NCBI RefSeq assembly: GCF_000821085.1
Contig: NZ_CCXR01000001.1
Location: forward strand, 2,005,001 to 2,069,000
Direction: 5' to 3'
Source of the DNA: Bacillus sp. B-jedd
GTDB taxonomy: Bacteria > Bacillota > Bacilli > Bacillales > Cytobacillaceae
Length of the DNA stretch: 64,000 nt
Position 1 is the stretch's first letter; every line of letters begins with the position of its first letter. Position numbers and translations under genes: made by a program. The notes below the pieces were generated by a model. It did not search any database, was not told where the DNA came from, and saw only the letters and a program-made list of their open reading frames with translations. Shown one piece after another: positions 51,538-60,702 of this stretch.

Positions 51538-51831
51538 CTAAAACCGTTCGGCGGGCTTCATGGGGTCAACGTTGTCTGTATCGGTTGGCTGGCGGTTTTC
51601 CCTATCTTGGATGATTTCGGTGACGAGCACCCATGTATGCTTGATGAATTGCTGGAAATCGCCGAGCAGGGCAGTCGCGGCGCCTGCGATTTCAGGATTT
51701 TCACTTAACGAGTTTAGCTCAGACTGGACGCGGTCGACCGCAGCGCCCGGGTTCTCCAGTTGTTTTTCTATAACCGGCCACGAGGTAGTTAGGAACAGAA
51801 CGGACAAGATAAGGGTTATGAAGCGGAACAT
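51538..51831 (-). CDS. Small exported protein
   Basis: 97 residues from the ATG at 51831, with GGAGG ten bases upstream; the longer frame to 51969 has no support. Signal peptide or anchor at residues 3-20 (FITLILSVLFLTTSWPVI). Then a helical polar part (EKQLENPGAAVDRVQSELNS) and a C-terminal tail. No family recognised. A GC-rich hairpin (GAAGCGC/GCGCTTC, 51856-51886) lies just upstream of the ribosome site in the transcript leader. Confidence 0.62.
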   Translation of the reverse strand: MFRFITLILSVLFLTTSWPVIEKQLENPGAAVDRVQSELNSLSENPEIAGAATALLGDFQQFIKHTWVLVTEIIQDRENRQPTDTDNVDPMKPAERF

Positions 51832-52022
51832 AACGGAACAGCCTCCAATATGATTTTGAAGCGCGATCTCGGATGCGCTTCTTTTTTTATGATTTTTTCC
51901 ATAATTATCATGTTCTATAAGTTCGGAAATTTTTTTCAGCCGAAAGCAAGAATATTTTTGCAAAAACAATCACCCAAAAGCTCTTTAAAACCAATACTTT
52001 GCAGCCTTACAGCCAAAAAACC

Positions 52023-52037
52023 ATGAAAACGTTTTAG
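52023..52037 (+). promoter_or_regulatory. cre-like site 1 upstream of nanA
   Basis: ATGAAAACGTTTTAG compares with the CcpA site WTGNAANCGNWWNCA with two mismatches at the 3' end. About 40 bases before the -35. Confidence 0.45.
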
Positions 52038-52077
52038 TGGATATTTTTTTCATAATATTAAAAAATGGTGAAAATTA

Positions 52078-52107
52078 TTTACACTTTCTGAAAATCTATG
52101 ATATGCT
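52078..52107 (+). promoter_or_regulatory. Promoter of the nan operon
   Basis: TTTACA at 52078-52083, 18 bases, TATGCT at 52102-52107. Confidence 0.65.
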
Positions 52108-52111
52108 AATT

Positions 52112-52126
52112 CCGAAAACGCTATCA
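52112..52126 (+). promoter_or_regulatory. cre-like site 2 at the nan transcription start
   Basis: CCGAAAACGCTATCA fits the cre consensus except at the first two bases. Its place just after the -10 suits CcpA repression. Confidence 0.5.
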
Positions 52127-52153
52127 TGTCAAAAACTTTAGGTGGGTTGAAAG

Positions 52154-53065
52154 ATGGAAAACGAAAAATTCAAAGGGATTATCCCTGCTTTTTATGCTTG
52201 TTATGACGAGGCAGGCGAGGTTTCGGAGGAGCGTACGAAGGCGCTGAGCCTCTATCTTTTAGAAAAAGGCGTAAAGGGGCTGTATGTCGGCGGGAGTTCG
52301 GGTGAATGCATTTATCAGAATCTCGAAGAACGGAAAGCGACCCTGAAATACGTGGCCGAAAGTGTTGGCGGAAAATTGACACTCATCGCTCATGTCGGTG
52401 CACCGTCCACAAGGGAAAGCGTCCAGCTGGCAAAATATGCGGAGGAGCTTGGCTATGACGCATTGTCTGCGATTCCGCCAATTTATTTCAAGCTTCCGGA
52501 AAGCTCAATCTATCGTTACTGGACCGATATTATGGAAGCGAGTTCATTGCCGTTTATCATTTACAATATTCCACAGACAACCGGCTACAACTTGTCTCTG
52601 AATCTATTTGGAAAACTGATAGAAAACAAGAAGGTCATCGGGGTTAAAAATTCATCGATGCCGGTACTCGACATTGAACGCTTCAAAGCTGCGGGCGGGG
52701 AAGATTTCATCGTCTTCAACGGACCGGACGAGCAGTACGTATCAGGTCGCCTGATTGGCGCGGACAGCGGCATCGGCGGAACATACGCGGCTATGCCAGA
52801 GCTTTATTTGAAGGCGGAAGAATACGTTTCGACCGGCAATTTTGCAAAAGCGAGAAGCATTCAAAAGGATATCAATGATTTAATTATCGCGCTCTGCTCG
52901 ACTAATGGGAATATGTACTCGGCGATCAAGGAAACCTTGAAACTCCGCGGCGTCGAATGCGGTAGTGTCCGCTCCCCGCTCGAGCCAGTCACAGGGGCTG
53001 ACCTTGAAAAAGTGGCTGCTATTAAAGAACAAATTGACGCGACGATTGCTAAATACCAGGATTAA
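52154..53065 (+). CDS. nanA: N-acetylneuraminate lyase
   Basis: 303 residues. It splits N-acetylneuraminate into N-acetylmannosamine and pyruvate. DapA/NAL-type TIM barrel: carboxylate-binding GGSSGE (residues about 47-52), Tyr137 (YNIPQTTG) and the Schiff-base Lys165 (VIGVKNSS), at the same numbers as in E. coli NanA. GGSSGE rather than the GTTGE of DapA, and the neighbouring nanE and nanK, identify NanA. First gene of the operon. A hairpin at 53114-53132 separates it from the binding-protein gene. Confidence 0.94.
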   Translation: MENEKFKGIIPAFYACYDEAGEVSEERTKALSLYLLEKGVKGLYVGGSSGECIYQNLEERKATLKYVAESVGGKLTLIAHVGAPSTRESVQLAKYAEELGYDALSAIPPIYFKLPESSIYRYWTDIMEASSLPFIIYNIPQTTGYNLSLNLFGKLIENKKVIGVKNSSMPVLDIERFKAAGGEDFIVFNGPDEQYVSGRLIGADSGIGGTYAAMPELYLKAEEYVSTGNFAKARSIQKDINDLIIALCSTNGNMYSAIKETLKLRGVECGSVRSPLEPVTGADLEKVAAIKEQIDATIAKYQD

Positions 53066-53113
53066 TAGAATCCAAGTTTAGAAAGCTTTTGCAAAACCCA
53101 CACGAGGAAGGAC

Positions 53114-53132
53114 CAGGCTTAATCAAAGCCTG
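53114..53132 (+). terminator. Intercistronic hairpin nanA / binding protein
   Basis: CAGGCTT, loop AATCA, AAGCCTG; weak T-tract, so probably a partial terminator or RNA stabiliser. Confidence 0.6.
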
Positions 53133-53178
53133 TCTTCATAAATTCACACAACTATGAAAAATGTCAGGGGGAAAGAAA

Positions 53179-54570
53179 ATGTTCAAGAAACGCTTTGTAG
53201 CTTTGACTTCGGCTGCAGTGCTAGGCCTTGGCCTTCTTGCTGGCTGTACCGGCGGGGATAAAAAGGACAGCGCTTCCGATTCAAAGAAACCAGTTGAAAT
53301 TTCCGTTTGGCTGACTCCGCAATGGAAGGGAGTCATGGATGCGAATGAGAAGGGTGCTGATTTTGATAGCTTCTTCAAATACGCAGCCGACAAGTTCACC
53401 AAGCAATACAAAGACCATAATGTCAAAATCAACGTCGAAGTGATCGCGGGCGACCAGCGCGATGAACTGTTGAACGTCAATCTGAACGGGGGTACACCTC
53501 CGGATATTTTCTTCGAAAGCACATTCGCAATGGGCGACTACGCCCACAGGGGAGCGCTTGTTCCACTGAACGACATTGTTGATGAAGATGCCAAGAAGGA
53601 TATTGCCAGCAATTACTGGGATAGCGTAACTTTCGGCGACGATGTTTACTTCTATCCATTCTCGCACATGCCGGGAACTCTCGTTTATAACGCCGATATG
53701 TTCAAAGCTGCCGGCCTCGAGAAGTACGTTGGCGACAAAAACGATATCAAGACTTGGACTCTCGCAGATTATGAAACTATCCTGAAAACATTGAAGAAGG
53801 ACCTTCCGAAGGATAAATATTCAAACGCTTACCCAATGGGGCTTTATGCTTTGAATAACCAGGGTGATACTTGGAACCTGGCTTACCTGAGGATGTTCGG
53901 CAACAAGTTCTTCGATGACAAAGCGAACATTGTTCTAGATGATGCGAATGGCGCTAAGGCTGCCAACTGGCTGAAAAAGATTTACGATGAAAAACTGACC
54001 AACCCGGGTGCGGAATCCGTTTCATCCAACGATGTAAACGCGATGTTCCAGAACCAGCAAGTTGCTGTCAGCTTTACAAACTCTGTTCTTTACAAAAACG
54101 CACTTGCCGATATGGAAGCTGGCAAAGCGCCTAAGTTCGATGCAAGGCTTGCCAACATCCCGTCTGAAAGCGGAGATCCGCTGACATTCACTTATGTCAC
54201 CGGTGCAAGCGTATTCAACACTGGCGATGACACAAAAATCAAGATCAGTAAAGATTTCGTCAAGTTCTTCTCTACTGATCCTGAGCTTGTAAAAGCCTCG
54301 AAAAACGGGGTGCCTGTGAGGACTTCGGTTGTTGACGAATTCAAGGCCGACAATCCGCTGTTCGAAGCGTATGACAAAAACGCGCAATACATGTTCAACT
54401 TCACTGGCAGCGTTCCAGGCTACGGCGAGTTGAGACAAGTTCTGTATCCTGAACTTCAGGCTCTGTACACTGGTGAAAAGACAGGCGAGCAGGTCGTGAA
54501 GGACTACCAGAAAAAAGGCAACGAAGTTATTAAAAACGCAAAAGAAAGCTCAGTCATTTTCAATAAGTAA
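53179..54570 (+). CDS. Sialic-acid-type ABC transporter substrate-binding lipoprotein
   Basis: 463 residues from the ATG at 53179 (CAGGGGGAAA upstream). Signal peptide with lipobox LLAGC, then a sugar-binding (family 1) fold: ISVWLTPQWKGVMDANEK, GGTPPDIFFESTFAMGDYAH, NQQVAVSFTNSVLYKN. It captures the sugar outside the cell and hands it to the two permeases encoded downstream. Between nanA and the permeases; the context indicates N-acetylneuraminate or a related sugar, as with pneumococcal SatA. A strong intercistronic hairpin follows, in line with higher expression of binding protein than of permease. Confidence 0.88.
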   Translation: MFKKRFVALTSAAVLGLGLLAGCTGGDKKDSASDSKKPVEISVWLTPQWKGVMDANEKGADFDSFFKYAADKFTKQYKDHNVKINVEVIAGDQRDELLNVNLNGGTPPDIFFESTFAMGDYAHRGALVPLNDIVDEDAKKDIASNYWDSVTFGDDVYFYPFSHMPGTLVYNADMFKAAGLEKYVGDKNDIKTWTLADYETILKTLKKDLPKDKYSNAYPMGLYALNNQGDTWNLAYLRMFGNKFFDDKANIVLDDANGAKAANWLKKIYDEKLTNPGAESVSSNDVNAMFQNQQVAVSFTNSVLYKNALADMEAGKAPKFDARLANIPSESGDPLTFTYVTGASVFNTGDDTKIKISKDFVKFFSTDPELVKASKNGVPVRTSVVDEFKADNPLFEAYDKNAQYMFNFTGSVPGYGELRQVLYPELQALYTGEKTGEQVVKDYQKKGNEVIKNAKESSVIFNK

Positions 54571-54594
54571 TCTTTTGCCATGAATCTTGGCTGT

Positions 54595-54613
54595 GGGCCG
54601 CCCAAAGCGGCCC
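54595..54613 (+). terminator. GC-rich intercistronic hairpin after the binding-protein gene
   Basis: GGGCCGC, loop CCAAA, GCGGCCC. No T-run; probably protects the upstream RNA and sets stoichiometry. Confidence 0.7.
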
Positions 54614-54639
54614 GCGGTTATTGATAGTAGGGAGGTCCC

Positions 54640-55515
54640 ATGAACATCAACCAGAAGTCTCTAAAAGAAAACCTGACGGGCTACATGTTTATCGCTCCGC
54701 AGCTGCTTCTGTTCCTCGTATTTGTTGTGTACCCGATCATTGAAGGCATACGCTTAAGTCTTTATAGAATCAATTATCAGCAAGAAACCTTTATCGGTTT
54801 TGAAAACTACAGCCGCTTATTCGCAAATCCTGTATTTATGAAATCCACCATCAACACTGTTATCTTTGTCGTGTTCATCGTGGCGTTAACAGTCGCATTC
54901 GCCCTCTTCGTTTCTGCATCAATTTTCGATAAAAATGCAAAATACGTGTCCTTCATTAGAGGCAGTTATTATATACCAGTTATGGTTTCAATGGTCGTCA
55001 TGAGTATGGTCTGGAGTTTCTTGCTCAATCCGGCCAACGGGCTGATTGCCTACGCGGCCAGGCAGCTCGAAATCACCTCGGTGAATTTTCTCGGCGATAA
55101 GGACTTGGTTCTGCCGGTGATCATTTTCATTACGTTCGCGACGAACGTCGGCCAGGCGATTATCCTGTACATTGCTTCGATGATCGGCGTGCCGAAGGAT
55201 GTGTTCGAAGCAGCGGAAGTCGACGGCGCCAACAGGCTTCAGGTCATTTTCAAAATCCTCATCCCGATGGTGAAGCCGACAACGATTTACATCATTATCA
55301 TGAATATCATCGCCGTATTGAAAATCTTCGTCGTCATTCAGCTTTTGACAGGCGGCGGACCTAACAACGCTTCAACGACACTCATGTACTTCCTGTACAA
55401 CAATGCATTCAAATATAACCAGCTCGGCATTGCCTCTGCTGTCGGAGTAATCATGTTCCTGATTACGCTTGTCCTTTCAATTCCGCAGCTGCGCGCAATG
55501 TTCAAGAAAGACTAG
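54640..55515 (+). CDS. ABC sugar permease 1 (MalF-like)
   Basis: 291 residues, AGGGAGG upstream. About six membrane segments. The EAA loop EAAEVDGANRLQVIFKILIP is the contact site for the ATPase. Long periplasmic-side loops are short here, as in CUT1 transporters. Overlap or tight spacing (3 bases) with the second permease. Confidence 0.93.
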   Translation: MNINQKSLKENLTGYMFIAPQLLLFLVFVVYPIIEGIRLSLYRINYQQETFIGFENYSRLFANPVFMKSTINTVIFVVFIVALTVAFALFVSASIFDKNAKYVSFIRGSYYIPVMVSMVVMSMVWSFLLNPANGLIAYAARQLEITSVNFLGDKDLVLPVIIFITFATNVGQAIILYIASMIGVPKDVFEAAEVDGANRLQVIFKILIPMVKPTTIYIIIMNIIAVLKIFVVIQLLTGGGPNNASTTLMYFLYNNAFKYNQLGIASAVGVIMFLITLVLSIPQLRAMFKKD

Positions 55516-55527
55516 GAGGTGGCTGGC

Positions 55528-56376
55528 ATGTTCGGAAACAAACCGAAGAATCAGAAGAAGAAGGAAAAAATTGATATTTTCTTTAACGTGTTTGTCATTT
55601 TCTTCGCCATCCTGAATTTGTTCCCGCTTTACTGGTTATTTACCAGTTCGCTGAAGAACAGTTCGGATGTTGTGAAAATGCCGCCCGACTGGTGGCCGAA
55701 AACGTTCACGTTCAACAACTATGTGGACGTCTTCAACAATCAGCCGGCACTCAAGTGGGCTTATAATAGCATCGCAGTGTCCCTAATCTCGACACTGGCA
55801 TTAATCATTGTCAGCTGCCTGGCTGCCTATGCTTTTTCCAAATTAAAGTTCAAAGGCAAAAACATTATTTTCATCATTTTCATCTCGAGCCTGATGGTGC
55901 CGAAAGAAGTCATGATTGTTCCGCTGTTCAGGCTGATCCAAGACCTTGGTATGGTGAACACACTGAGCGGCATGATCTGGCCAAACGTTGCAACAGCCTT
56001 CGGGGTGTTCATGTTGAAAGGCTTCTTTGATACAATTCCTGATTCCCTGCGCGAGTCGGCGAAAATTGACGGCGCCAGCGAATTTACGGTCTTTTTCAAA
56101 ATTATGCTTCCAATGGTTAAACCGGGGATTGGCGCTTTGTTCATCCTTAACTTCGTCCAGGTGTGGAATGATTATCTCTGGCAGCTTGTTGTCGGCCAGA
56201 GTGAAAACTCGAAAACACTGATGGTCGGGATTGCGACTCTCATGCAGGAACTGAACCCGAACTTCGCCTACAAAATGGCGGGCGCAACCGTTGCAGCCGT
56301 ACCTATGCTGATTATCTTCATCTTCTTCCAGAGATATTTCACAGCGGGTATTTCGATCGGCGCAGTTAAGGAATAA
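55528..56376 (+). CDS. ABC sugar permease 2 (MalG-like)
   Basis: 282 residues from the ATG at 55528 (AGGAGG eight bases upstream, inside the end of the previous gene). Six membrane segments, EAA loop ESAKIDGASEFTVFFKIMLP, and the typical MalG C-terminus FFQRYFTAGISIGAVKE. Partner of permease 1. No ATPase gene is present in the operon, so a shared MsmX-type ATPase encoded elsewhere is expected, as known for CUT1 systems in Bacillus. Confidence 0.93.
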   Translation: MFGNKPKNQKKKEKIDIFFNVFVIFFAILNLFPLYWLFTSSLKNSSDVVKMPPDWWPKTFTFNNYVDVFNNQPALKWAYNSIAVSLISTLALIIVSCLAAYAFSKLKFKGKNIIFIIFISSLMVPKEVMIVPLFRLIQDLGMVNTLSGMIWPNVATAFGVFMLKGFFDTIPDSLRESAKIDGASEFTVFFKIMLPMVKPGIGALFILNFVQVWNDYLWQLVVGQSENSKTLMVGIATLMQELNPNFAYKMAGATVAAVPMLIIFIFFQRYFTAGISIGAVKE

Positions 56377-56388
56377 CGGGGAAGTGCT

Positions 56389-56411
56389 AAGCGGGTTTAG
56401 CTGCCCGTTTT
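56389..56411 (+). terminator. Intercistronic hairpin permease 2 / nanE
   Basis: AAGCGGG and CCCGTTTT around TTTAGCTG; moderate T-run. Confidence 0.5.
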
Positions 56412-56445
56412 GAGAAAGAAATCTTTACAACTTGGAGATGTTTTA

Positions 56446-57138
56446 ATGAGTAATAAAGAAGAAATTTTTGCCCGGGTAAAGGGTAACCTGATCGTTTCCT
56501 GCCAAGCTTTGCCGGAAGAGCCGCTTCACAGTCCATTTATTATGGGGCGGATGGCATATGCGGCGAAACTCGGTGGTGCGGAAGGAATCCGGGCCAATGG
56601 AGTCGAAGATATTAAAGAGATTAAGAAAACTGTCGATTTGCCGATTATTGGTATAATAAAGAAAGATTATGAAGGATCGGACGTATTCATAACGCCAACA
56701 ATGGATGAAATCGACGAGCTTTGTGAAGAAGGCGTCGACATCATCGCCCTTGATGCGACAAAACGGATCCGTCCGGACGGGAAGACAATAAGCGAGATTT
56801 TCCCTGTCATTCGGGAAAAGTATCAAGACCAGCTTTTTATGGCCGATTGCTCGACGTATGAGGAAGCGGCTGAAGCGTACCGGCTTGGTTTTGATTGCCT
56901 TGGAACGACGTTGAGCGGTTATACTTCCTATACAGCGGGAAAAGAACTGCCTGACTTTGATATGCTAGGTAAAATCGCGGCCGATTTCCCTATTCCGGTG
57001 ATTGCGGAAGGCGGTATCTGGACACCTGAACAACTGAAAAAAGTTTTTACCCTTGGCGTCCATACCGCAGTTGTGGGAACCGCCATTACCAGACCGATGG
57101 AAATCACGAAGAGATTCGTACGGGCAATTGCTGATTAA
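56446..57138 (+). CDS. nanE: N-acetylmannosamine-6-phosphate 2-epimerase
   Basis: 230 residues from the ATG at 56446 (TTGGAG nine bases upstream); the frame from 56410 has no ribosome site. Converts ManNAc-6-P to GlcNAc-6-P. Family blocks: [14 protein letters not shown] at the N-terminus, [26 protein letters not shown], and [11 protein letters not shown] (the catalytic Lys/Glu/Asp pattern). C-terminal [13 protein letters not shown] and [10 protein letters not shown] bind phosphate. Confidence 0.95.
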   Translation: MSNKEEIFARVKGNLIVSCQALPEEPLHSPFIMGRMAYAAKLGGAEGIRANGVEDIKEIKKTVDLPIIGIIKKDYEGSDVFITPTMDEIDELCEEGVDIIALDATKRIRPDGKTISEIFPVIREKYQDQLFMADCSTYEEAAEAYRLGFDCLGTTLSGYTSYTAGKELPDFDMLGKIAADFPIPVIAEGGIWTPEQLKKVFTLGVHTAVVGTAITRPMEITKRFVRAIAD

Positions 57139-57187
57139 GGCTGGCAAGGAAATGCCTGGGGTGTCATACATGTTCACTAACTTATTA

Positions 57188-57216
57188 GGGGAGCTGCGGA
57201 CCGCGGTTCCCTTTTT
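57188..57216 (+). terminator. Internal terminator/attenuator before nanK
   Basis: GGGAGCTGCG, loop GAC, CGCGGTTCCC (two G-U pairs) followed by T5. A complete intrinsic terminator shape within the operon. Confidence 0.75.
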
Positions 57217-57236
57217 AAATCGACGGAGGTTAAGTG

Positions 57237-58112
57237 ATGAAAATTTTAACTGCCGATATAGGCGGCACTTCGATTAAAGTCGGCCTATGCCATCAGGACG
57301 GCACGATTGAGCAATTCCAGGAATTCAGTACGAAGTGGGCGAACGGCGAACTAAAGCTCGTTGATAAAGTAATCGAGATTCTTTCCGCATACAGCGGATT
57401 TGACGCCATAGGCATCAGCACGGCAGGACAGGTGGACAGCGAGGCGGGCGTCATCACCTATGCGAATGAAAACATTCCCGGCTATACCGGAACAAGGCTG
57501 AAGGAAATTTTGCAAAAGGAATTCGATGTGCCTGTCAAGGTGGAAAACGACGTGAACGCAGCTGCGCTTGGAGAGCTGCATTTCGGAGCGGCGAAGGGGT
57601 TCAAGGATTTTCTTTGCCTGACATATGGAACCGGAATTGGCGGCGCAATCGTCCTCGAATCACAGCTTTATAAAGGCCATACCGGCAGCGCGGCCGAATT
57701 CGGGCATATTATCACCCATCCACTCGGCAACAAATGTGCTTGCGGAGGGCTTGGCTGCTACGAAACGTACGCATCGACGACCGCCCTCGTCAATATGGCA
57801 AAAAGAATTGACAAAGATTGTATTAATGGGAAAATAATTATTGAGAAGCTTAACCAAGGAAATGCAAATTTGGAAAAAACTATTCACGATTGGGTTTTTG
57901 AAATCGCTCTCGGCCTTGTTTCACTGGTCCATGTATTCAATCCTCCGGCAATCTTGCTCGGCGGCGGTATCATGGAGCAGGAAGTGCTGGTCGACATGGT
58001 TTCGGCCAAGGTCCATGAATTGATTATGGAAAGCTTCTCCGATCTGAAGATAATGAAAGCTGAGCTTGGGAATAAAGCTGGATTGCTTGGTGCAGCATCC
58101 CTTCATTTATAA
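57237..58112 (+). CDS. nanK: N-acetylmannosamine kinase (ROK family)
   Basis: 291 residues from the ATG at 57237 (GGAGG upstream). N-terminal ATP-binding DIGGTSIKVGL; sugar-binding ENDVNAAALGE; the ROK signature with zinc ligands GHII...CACGGLGCYE (residues about 157-177). Phosphorylates ManNAc produced by NanA, ahead of NanE. Order and ROK type agree with NanK; a glucokinase role is less likely in this operon. Confidence 0.92.
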   Translation: MKILTADIGGTSIKVGLCHQDGTIEQFQEFSTKWANGELKLVDKVIEILSAYSGFDAIGISTAGQVDSEAGVITYANENIPGYTGTRLKEILQKEFDVPVKVENDVNAAALGELHFGAAKGFKDFLCLTYGTGIGGAIVLESQLYKGHTGSAAEFGHIITHPLGNKCACGGLGCYETYASTTALVNMAKRIDKDCINGKIIIEKLNQGNANLEKTIHDWVFEIALGLVSLVHVFNPPAILLGGGIMEQEVLVDMVSAKVHELIMESFSDLKIMKAELGNKAGLLGAASLHL

Positions 58113-58136
58113 AGCGAACTTTAGGAGGAGCCCCTA

Positions 58137-58991
58137 ATGAACGGCCAGGATATTTTTTCATTAATACATTCCCGTTATCAAAAATTTACGAACACCGAGA
58201 AAAAGGTCGCCGATTACATCCTTGAACATACGAAGGACGTCATTTTCATGTCGATAACCGATTTGGCGGACGCCTGCAATGTTGGCGAATCTAGCATCTT
58301 CCGTTTTTGTAAAACAATGAACCTAAAAGGCTACCAGGAATTTAAGATCCTTATGGCGCACAGCATCTCGCCCGATGACGAAGCTCCGCAGCTGTCCGGG
58401 AAAATTACGATGGAAGATACAATCGAGGAGCTTTCTTCAAAAATTCTTACATCCAATGTGAGTGCTTTGACAGAAACATTTAACCTGATTTCAAAAGAGG
58501 ATATCTCTACTGCCGTTGACTGCATGATGGACGCTGACAAAATTCATTTTTTCGGTGTCGGCTCATCACTAATGACCGCACTTGAGGCAAAAAATAAATT
58601 CATGCGGATTACCAACAAAGCGGAGTGCTCCCTCGATTCCCATCTGCAAATCATGTCGGCGGCACTGATGTCGGAAAAAGATGTTGCCGTCCTTATTTCC
58701 TACTCAGGCTCGACAAAGGACACCATTGAGGTCGCGAAAGTAGCAAGGGACGCCGGGGCAAAAATCATCGCCATCACCCGTTTTGCCAAATCGCCGTTAA
58801 CAAATTATTCTGATATCACCTTATTGTGTGGAGCTAACGAAGGCCCCCTCCAAGGAGGCAGCCTCACCGCAAAAATTTCGCAACTCTATTTACTTGACCT
58901 TCTTTACTTCGAATACTTTAAACGCACTTACAACCAATCTGCCGCCAACAAAGAACTCACCGCTAAAGCCGTCATCGAAAAAATGCTCTAG
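58137..58991 (+). CDS. RpiR/MurR-family regulator (HTH plus SIS)
   Basis: 284 residues, AGGAGG upstream. HTH_6 at about residues 5-75 (FTNTEKKVADYILEHTKDVI; DACNVGESSIFRFCKTMNLK). SIS sugar-phosphate-binding domain at about 110-260 (VGSSLMTALEAKNKFMRI; VLISYSGSTKDTIEVAKVAR). Sits at the end of the nan operon and is probably its regulator, responding to ManNAc-6-P or GlcNAc-6-P, as NanR-type RpiR proteins do. Confidence 0.9.
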   Translation: MNGQDIFSLIHSRYQKFTNTEKKVADYILEHTKDVIFMSITDLADACNVGESSIFRFCKTMNLKGYQEFKILMAHSISPDDEAPQLSGKITMEDTIEELSSKILTSNVSALTETFNLISKEDISTAVDCMMDADKIHFFGVGSSLMTALEAKNKFMRITNKAECSLDSHLQIMSAALMSEKDVAVLISYSGSTKDTIEVAKVARDAGAKIIAITRFAKSPLTNYSDITLLCGANEGPLQGGSLTAKISQLYLLDLLYFEYFKRTYNQSAANKELTAKAVIEKML

Positions 58992-59139
58992 GTGGGCTTA
59001 GGCACTCAAAATAATTAAAGGTTTTGCTGATCATTCAAAAGACGATGGAAAGCGACCTGATTTACTTCTTTCAAAGGATTCAAAAGGGCATGCACTTCTT
59101 TAGAGAATGGGCAGGGCCTTACATACGTATGCATACATT

Positions 59140-59168
59140 GGTTCCGGAAAAATCCGGGACCTTTTTTA
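59140..59168 (+). terminator. Terminator of the nan operon
   Basis: GGTTCCGGA, loop AAAA, TCCGGGACC followed by T6. A plus-strand frame through it (59024-59209) is a shadow. Confidence 0.85.
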
Positions 59169-59313
59169 ATGAAAAAATAGGCTTACCGTTGGTATTTCTA
59201 TTCCTTTAAAATAAAGGTTTTTTTCTTCTATTACAGAATATATACACCATAACCATTAAATTGGAAATTCGTGAGCGGATTGTAATATGATGATAAGCGA
59301 AATGGGGGCTAAT

Positions 59314-59556
59314 ATGAAAAAGAAATTCTTATCTTTACTAGGTGGTTTGATACTTGGAGGATTCATTTCATTCACATTCCTGGATTATCAAAATTCTAAT
59401 TACACCATTCGAAATTATTACGGCCTATCTGAGAAAATAGTGAAGGAATGGGATATATATTTCTTTGTTAATACAACAATAATTATCCTGTCTACGACTT
59501 TTGTTATCTATATGGCGTGGTCAATCATCGAAAAAAGGACTATGAAATCGTCATGA
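59314..59556 (+). CDS. Small two-helix membrane protein (80 aa)
   Basis: ATG at 59314 with ATGGGGGC upstream. Segments about residues 5-22 (FLSLLGGLILGGFISFTFL) and 48-70. No family recognised. Confidence 0.62.
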   Translation: MKKKFLSLLGGLILGGFISFTFLDYQNSNYTIRNYYGLSEKIVKEWDIYFFVNTTIIILSTTFVIYMAWSIIEKRTMKSS

Positions 59557-59701
59557 TCTTACTTCATGGCAAAAGAGAAAACCTTTTACAAGAATCAAAT
59601 CAAAATTCAACCATGTAAATTGCTGCCGGTTCAATTGTCTGAAGAATTTCCCTCTAAATTTGCCGGAGTACTCCAAATTCCAGTTTTCTTCATTAATATC
59701 G

Positions 59702-59739
59702 AAAAAGCTGCCCGGCAAAATCGCCAGAGCAGCTTTTTC
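59702..59739 (-). terminator. Terminator of the spore-protein gene
   Basis: AAAAAGCTGC and GCAGCTTTTT with a 17-base loop. Confidence 0.85.
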
Positions 59740-59751
59740 GTGAAATCCGTC

Positions 59752-59949
59752 CTATTGTTGTCCTTGACGGTTTCGCATAGCCTGTTCGCCGAGGGCAACG
59801 AGGCGTTTCGTCATCTCGCCCCCGACAGAACCATTCGCACGTGCGGTTGTGTCTGCACCAAGTTGTACTCCAAACTCATTGGCGATTTCCTCTTTCATCT
59901 GATCCAAAGCGTTGCCTGAACCGGGAACCAACAGTTTGTTTCTAGCCAT
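59752..59949 (-). CDS. Alpha/beta-type small acid-soluble spore protein
   Basis: 65 residues. The conserved germination-protease site region EEIANEFGV and the second block [16 protein letters not shown] are typical of SspA/SspB-type proteins that coat DNA in dormant spores. GGAGTGTGATC precedes the ATG. Monocistronic, with its own terminator; normally transcribed by sigma-G in the forespore. Confidence 0.96.
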   Translation of the reverse strand: MARNKLLVPGSGNALDQMKEEIANEFGVQLGADTTARANGSVGGEMTKRLVALGEQAMRNRQGQQ

Positions 59950-60134
59950 GATCGATCACACTCCCCACGAAAGTTTGAGCAGAATAAACTGCTCGGTTTT
60001 ACTTTTGCCAACTTGAGCAATGTCATTCAGAAAGAAGCCTATTTTCAAAATTTAATTCAACGTAGTTTCTTCTCTTTAGCCATGGTTGGAAGTGGTAGAA
60101 TAGATTTAGCCTAATAGAAAGGAGGAAAAATGAT

Positions 60135-60449
60135 ATGGAAGAGAACGTAACGCTGAATACAATTTTGCAGGCAATCAAGGAAGTCCATTCGGATTTCATT
60201 GAAAAATTCTCCAGCATGGATGCGTGTTTGTCGGGCGTCGAGAAGAGTGTAGCAAACCTGGATGTTCGTTTGTCCAACGTGGGAAGCGAATTGAAAAGCC
60301 TGAACCAGAAAGTGACTAGGGTAGAGAAAACGGTAGATGGACAAACCGAAATTCTTCAGTCCTTTAAAACGGACATCGATTTTTTGGCCGGCAAGCAAGG
60401 GAAAACCGAAATGAAACTCAACAGATTGGAAAGGATGCTGGAGTCGTAA
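60135..60449 (+). CDS. Coiled-coil protein (104 aa)
   Basis: ATG start with AGAAAGGAGG upstream. Heptad pattern over almost the whole length (VEKSVANLDVRLSNVGSELK; LNQKVTRVEKTVDGQTEILQ). No signal or membrane segment. Small proteins of this form occur in many Bacilli; function unknown. Confidence 0.7.
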   Translation: MEENVTLNTILQAIKEVHSDFIEKFSSMDACLSGVEKSVANLDVRLSNVGSELKSLNQKVTRVEKTVDGQTEILQSFKTDIDFLAGKQGKTEMKLNRLERMLES

Positions 60450-60547
60450 TTCGCCAAACCTCCAAAAATACCCTTTCCTCCCCGGATCAACTTCTTTGAT
60501 TTCCCGCAAAACAAATCTTTTAATACTCCTACTTTTACCATTAACAT

Positions 60548-60576
60548 TGAAACATTCCTGTAACATTACGTAAAAT
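60548..60576 (+). promoter_or_regulatory. Sigma-A-like promoter of the LysM-hydrolase gene
   Basis: TTGAAA (60548-60553), 17 bases, TAAAAT (60571-60576). It leaves a leader of about 200 bases. Confidence 0.5.
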
Positions 60577-60644
60577 TCGCTCCATCTCCTTCAAATAGGG
60601 GAGATTTTTGCCACAAGAGGAAGCGAGGGAAGAAATTGCCTTCT

Positions 60645-60702
60645 AGTTTGCTAAATCGCTTACTGGCAGGCTTCGTCGTGCTTATAAACGACTTGGCAAA
60701 CT
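60645..60702 (+). promoter_or_regulatory. Structured 5' leader of the LysM-hydrolase gene
   Basis: AGTTTGCTAAATCG and CGACTTGGCAAACT pair over 14 positions (one G-U, one mismatch) around 30 bases. A second hairpin, CCTAGTAGT/ACTACTAGG (60736-60769), ends in the bases of the ribosome site. Possible riboswitch or protein-binding leader; class not recognised. Confidence 0.45.

Noticed and set aside
59566..59919. Plus-strand frame of 117 codons
   Set aside because: It is opposite the clear spore-protein gene and its terminator.
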